The position numbers and the translations under genes were made by a program. The notes beneath the pieces were generated by a model. That model worked only from the letters and a program-made list of their open reading frames with translations. It searched no databases and was not told the DNA's origin. From UBA6136 sp044237765 (GTDB lineage Bacteria; Pseudomonadota; Gammaproteobacteria; Methylococcales; Methylococcaceae), in assembly GCA_044237765.1 (NCBI GenBank), contig JBIIEQ010000001.1:62001-126000 (forward strand): a DNA stretch of 64,000 nt, written 5' to 3'. The number at the start of each line of letters is the position of its first letter. Positions within the stretch are counted from its first letter, which is position 1. Positions 62,036 through 64,000 of this stretch are shown in pieces.

Positions 62036-62851
62036 ATGACCTTATGTTCCGATCCCAGTCATTTGCTGGAACCCGTTGTGATGCTGGCGAGGGAGGCGGG
62101 GCAGCGGATCATGGCAATTTATGCGGCGGGTTTTGACGTGGAGCACAAGGCCGATGCGTCGCCCCTGACGGCGGCCGATCTGGCCGCTCATGAGTGCCTG
62201 GTCGAGGGGCTGGCGGAATTGGCGAGCTACCCGATTCTGTCCGAGGAATCGGCGGCCATTCCGTTCGAGGAACGGTCGGAGTGGGACACATACTGGTTGG
62301 TCGATCCGCTGGATGGGACCAAGGAATTCATCAAGCGCAATGGCGAGTTCACCGTCAATGTGGCGCTGATTCATCGGCATCAGCCGGTGCTGGGGGTGGT
62401 CGTCGTGCCGGCGTCCGGCGTGGCCTATTTTGCCTGTGAGGGTTGCGGCGCGTTCCGCCAGGAAGAGGCGGGCTTGCCTGAGCCGATTCGGGTCGCTACG
62501 CTGCTCGGTAAGCCGCTGCGCGTGGTCGGCAGTCGCTCGCATGGGTCCGAGGAGATGGAGCTTTATCTGGCTCAACTGGGCGAGCACGAACGGCTGCCTG
62601 TCGGCAGTTCCCTCAAGTTCTGCCGGGTGGCGGAGGGGTTGGCGGACCTGTATCCGCGTATCGGGTTGACGTCCGAGTGGGATACCGCCGCCGCGCAATG
62701 CGTGGTGGAACATGCCGGCGGCGCGGTGGTTGATCTTGAGGGCCGTCCGCTGCGCTACAACGCCAAGGCATCCCTGCTCAACTCCTACTTTCTGGTCTAC
62801 GGCGACAAATCCCGCGACTGGTTGCAGTATGCCGCCGGGATTGTCGGTTAG
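62036..62851 (+). CDS. cysQ: 3'(2'),5'-bisphosphate nucleotidase
   Basis: 271 residues from ATG 62036 (GGAG 8 bp before it; ATG 62009 lacks one). Removes the 3'-phosphate from PAP formed in sulfate assimilation. Inositol-phosphatase-fold metal sites are intact: Glu in PILSEESAAIPFEE, D-P-L-D-G-T in WLVDPLDGTKEFI, and WDTAAAQCVVEHAGG. Length matches CysQ. It follows hsdR by 83 bp on the same strand but is probably an independent housekeeping gene. Confidence 0.94.
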   Translation: MTLCSDPSHLLEPVVMLAREAGQRIMAIYAAGFDVEHKADASPLTAADLAAHECLVEGLAELASYPILSEESAAIPFEERSEWDTYWLVDPLDGTKEFIKRNGEFTVNVALIHRHQPVLGVVVVPASGVAYFACEGCGAFRQEEAGLPEPIRVATLLGKPLRVVGSRSHGSEEMELYLAQLGEHERLPVGSSLKFCRVAEGLADLYPRIGLTSEWDTAAAQCVVEHAGGAVVDLEGRPLRYNAKASLLNSYFLVYGDKSRDWLQYAAGIVG

Positions 62852-62875
62852 GCGCTACCCTACTTAGAAACTGAT

Positions 62876-62906
62876 GTCGTTCGCTTCGACTGCGCTCAGC
62901 GAACGG
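62876..62906. repeat. Isolated copy of the dispersed palindromic repeat
   Basis: GTCGTTCGCTTCGACTGCGCTCAGCGAACGG is a palindrome-like element of the same CTTCGAC-n-GCTCAG family as in hsdM and the 56-57 kb array. It sits between cysQ and trkA, where it could form a transcript hairpin. Confidence 0.6.
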
Positions 62907-62970
62907 CACTGTGCCCGATAGGCCGGCCCATGTTGATACAATCGCGCCACTTTGATTTCCGGTACGCGCA

Positions 62971-64000
62971 ATGAAAATCATCATTTTGGGAGCGGGGCAG
63001 GTAGGTAGCAGTCTGCTGGCCAGCCTGTCAGGAGAAAAGAACGACATTGTCATGGTCGATGTCCGCGCTGATCTTCTGAGGAAATTGCAGGACCGCTTCG
63101 ATATCCGCACGGTGCAGGGCAATGCGGCCCACCCCACGATTCTGCAGACGGCCGGCGCGGCGGAAGCGGACATGCTGATCGCCGCCACCAGCGACGACGA
63201 GACCAACATGCTGGCCTGCAGCATGGCGGACATCCTCTTTAAGGTGCCGCGCAAGATCGCGCGGGTTCGCGCCATCGAGTATTTCTCCTTTCCGGGATTG
63301 TTCTCTCCGGAAACCATTCCGATCGATTACGTCATCAGCCCCGAACAGATCATCACCCAGTTCATTCAGCGTTTGCTGGAATATCCGGGGGCGACGCAAG
63401 TGCTGGACTTTGCCGAAGGCCGGGTGCGGATGGTATCGGTCTGCGCCGTGCGGGGCGGATTGATGGTTGGGCGCGAGATTCGCGAGCTGCATCAGCACAT
63501 GCCCAATTTCCATGCCCGGGTCGCGGCCATCTTTCGGGATGGACAGCCGATCGTGCCCAATGGCAGCACCATCATCAATCACGGCGACGAGGTGTTCTTC
63601 CTTGCTTCGGCCGATGAGATCAAAGACGTGATGTCCGAGATGCGCAAGTCGGAAAAATCCTACAAGCGACTGATTTTTGCCGGCGGGGGTCACGTCGGCA
63701 AGCGCGTCGCCATGGCGCTAGAAGACAGTTACAACGTCAAGGTGATAGAGCGTGATATTGATCGTGCCGAGAAGATTGCTGCACAACTCAGAAAGACCAC
63801 GGTGCTGGTGGGTGATGCCTCCGACAAGGACTTGCTGCAGAGCGAGAACATCGAGAGTGCCGATGTGTTCTGTGCCATCACCAACAACGACGAGGCGAAT
63901 ATCCTCTCGGCCATGCTGGCCAAGCGTCTCGGCGCCCGGCGGGTGATCTGTCTGGTAAACAACGATGCCTATGCCGACATTGTCGATGCCTCGCATGTCG
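62971..64000 (+). CDS. trkA: Trk potassium-uptake regulatory subunit TrkA (runs off the window)
   Basis: 343 codons are visible of a protein usually about 458 residues; the frame is open to the last base. NAD-binding peripheral subunit controlling the TrkH/TrkG potassium channels. It shows two RCK/TrkA-N modules: the first starts MKIIILGAGQVGSSLLASL, with MVDVR at the end of the second beta strand; the second starts RLIFAGGGHVGKRVAMALED. Between them lies a TrkA-C segment (GGLMVGREIRELHQHM). Confidence 0.97.
   Translation, partial: MKIIILGAGQVGSSLLASLSGEKNDIVMVDVRADLLRKLQDRFDIRTVQGNAAHPTILQTAGAAEADMLIAATSDDETNMLACSMADILFKVPRKIARVRAIEYFSFPGLFSPETIPIDYVISPEQIITQFIQRLLEYPGATQVLDFAEGRVRMVSVCAVRGGLMVGREIRELHQHMPNFHARVAAIFRDGQPIVPNGSTIINHGDEVFFLASADEIKDVMSEMRKSEKSYKRLIFAGGGHVGKRVAMALEDSYNVKVIERDIDRAEKIAAQLRKTTVLVGDASDKDLLQSENIESADVFCAITNNDEANILSAMLAKRLGARRVICLVNNDAYADIVDASHV

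Overview
The window is about 64 kb of chromosome from a proteobacterium, most likely a gammaproteobacterium. The lon-hupB-ppiD order, the trkA, cysQ, gltA and maeB proteins, the UPF0270 (YheU) protein and the Lpt/Wza-type envelope gene families point that way. The genus cannot be named from the sequence alone. Most genes share a moderately GC-rich composition. The clear exception is an AT-rich island at 35.1-37.2 kb.

Layout. 0-8 kb is housekeeping: lon (5' end outside the window), hupB, tRNA-Val and tRNA-Asp with a strong terminator, ppiD, then a leftward run of an AI-2E family permease, a YheU-like protein, an MDR oxidoreductase, a double-CDGSH iron-sulfur protein and a glycine-rich secreted protein. 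8.0-8.75 kb is a decayed stretch holding an HD-GYP gene remnant. 8.7-23.4 kb is a Wzx/Wzy-type exopolysaccharide locus: an Alg13/Alg14-like split glycosyltransferase, two GT4 enzymes, a hexapeptide acetyltransferase, a methyltransferase-like protein, Wzy-like and Wzx-like membrane proteins, a Wzz/GumC-like co-polymerase, a divergent WcaJ-like priming transferase, a secreted GH5 glycanase with a small Cys-rich partner, a Wza-like exporter, an unknown exported protein and a CpsD-like protein whose Walker A lysine is missing. 23.4-26 kb holds a PAS-GGDEF cyclase and a PAS-HD-GYP phosphodiesterase, plausibly the c-di-GMP control of that locus.

26.5-35.1 kb is a six-gene operon around the bacterial proteasome homologue Anbu: circularly permuted ATP-grasp, alpha-E, Anbu, a large transglutaminase-like/DUF2126 protein, a VOC-fold protein that retains what look like the three metal ligands of 4-hydroxyphenylpyruvate dioxygenase, and a second transglutaminase-like protein. 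The likely theme is making, modifying and degrading a peptide or amide-linked polymer; the dioxygenase-like member is the least expected part. 35.3-37.1 kb encodes a secreted MACPF (perforin-like) protein on AT-rich DNA with its own promoter and a long palindrome after it, suggesting horizontal acquisition.

37.4-53.5 kb is mixed metabolism and envelope: malic enzyme-phosphotransacetylase fusion, citrate synthase, a GT21-like glycosyltransferase with a TPR partner, an NCS2-type permease, a frameshifted kelch/tandem-SUMF1 protein, a PQQ-type propeller with three c-heme sites, a surface-adhesin-E-like protein, a lipoprotein, an AroE paralogue lacking the usual shikimate-binding serines and an outer-membrane protein.

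53.6-62 kb is a type I restriction-modification island (hsdM, hsdS, hsdR) interleaved with a HEPN/MNT pair, a GIY-YIG protein, a Phd/PIN toxin-antitoxin pair, and an unusual tandem array of three ~360-bp units, each an open frame starting like an HsdS N-terminus and built around inverted dispersed repeats. The window ends with cysQ and the start of trkA.
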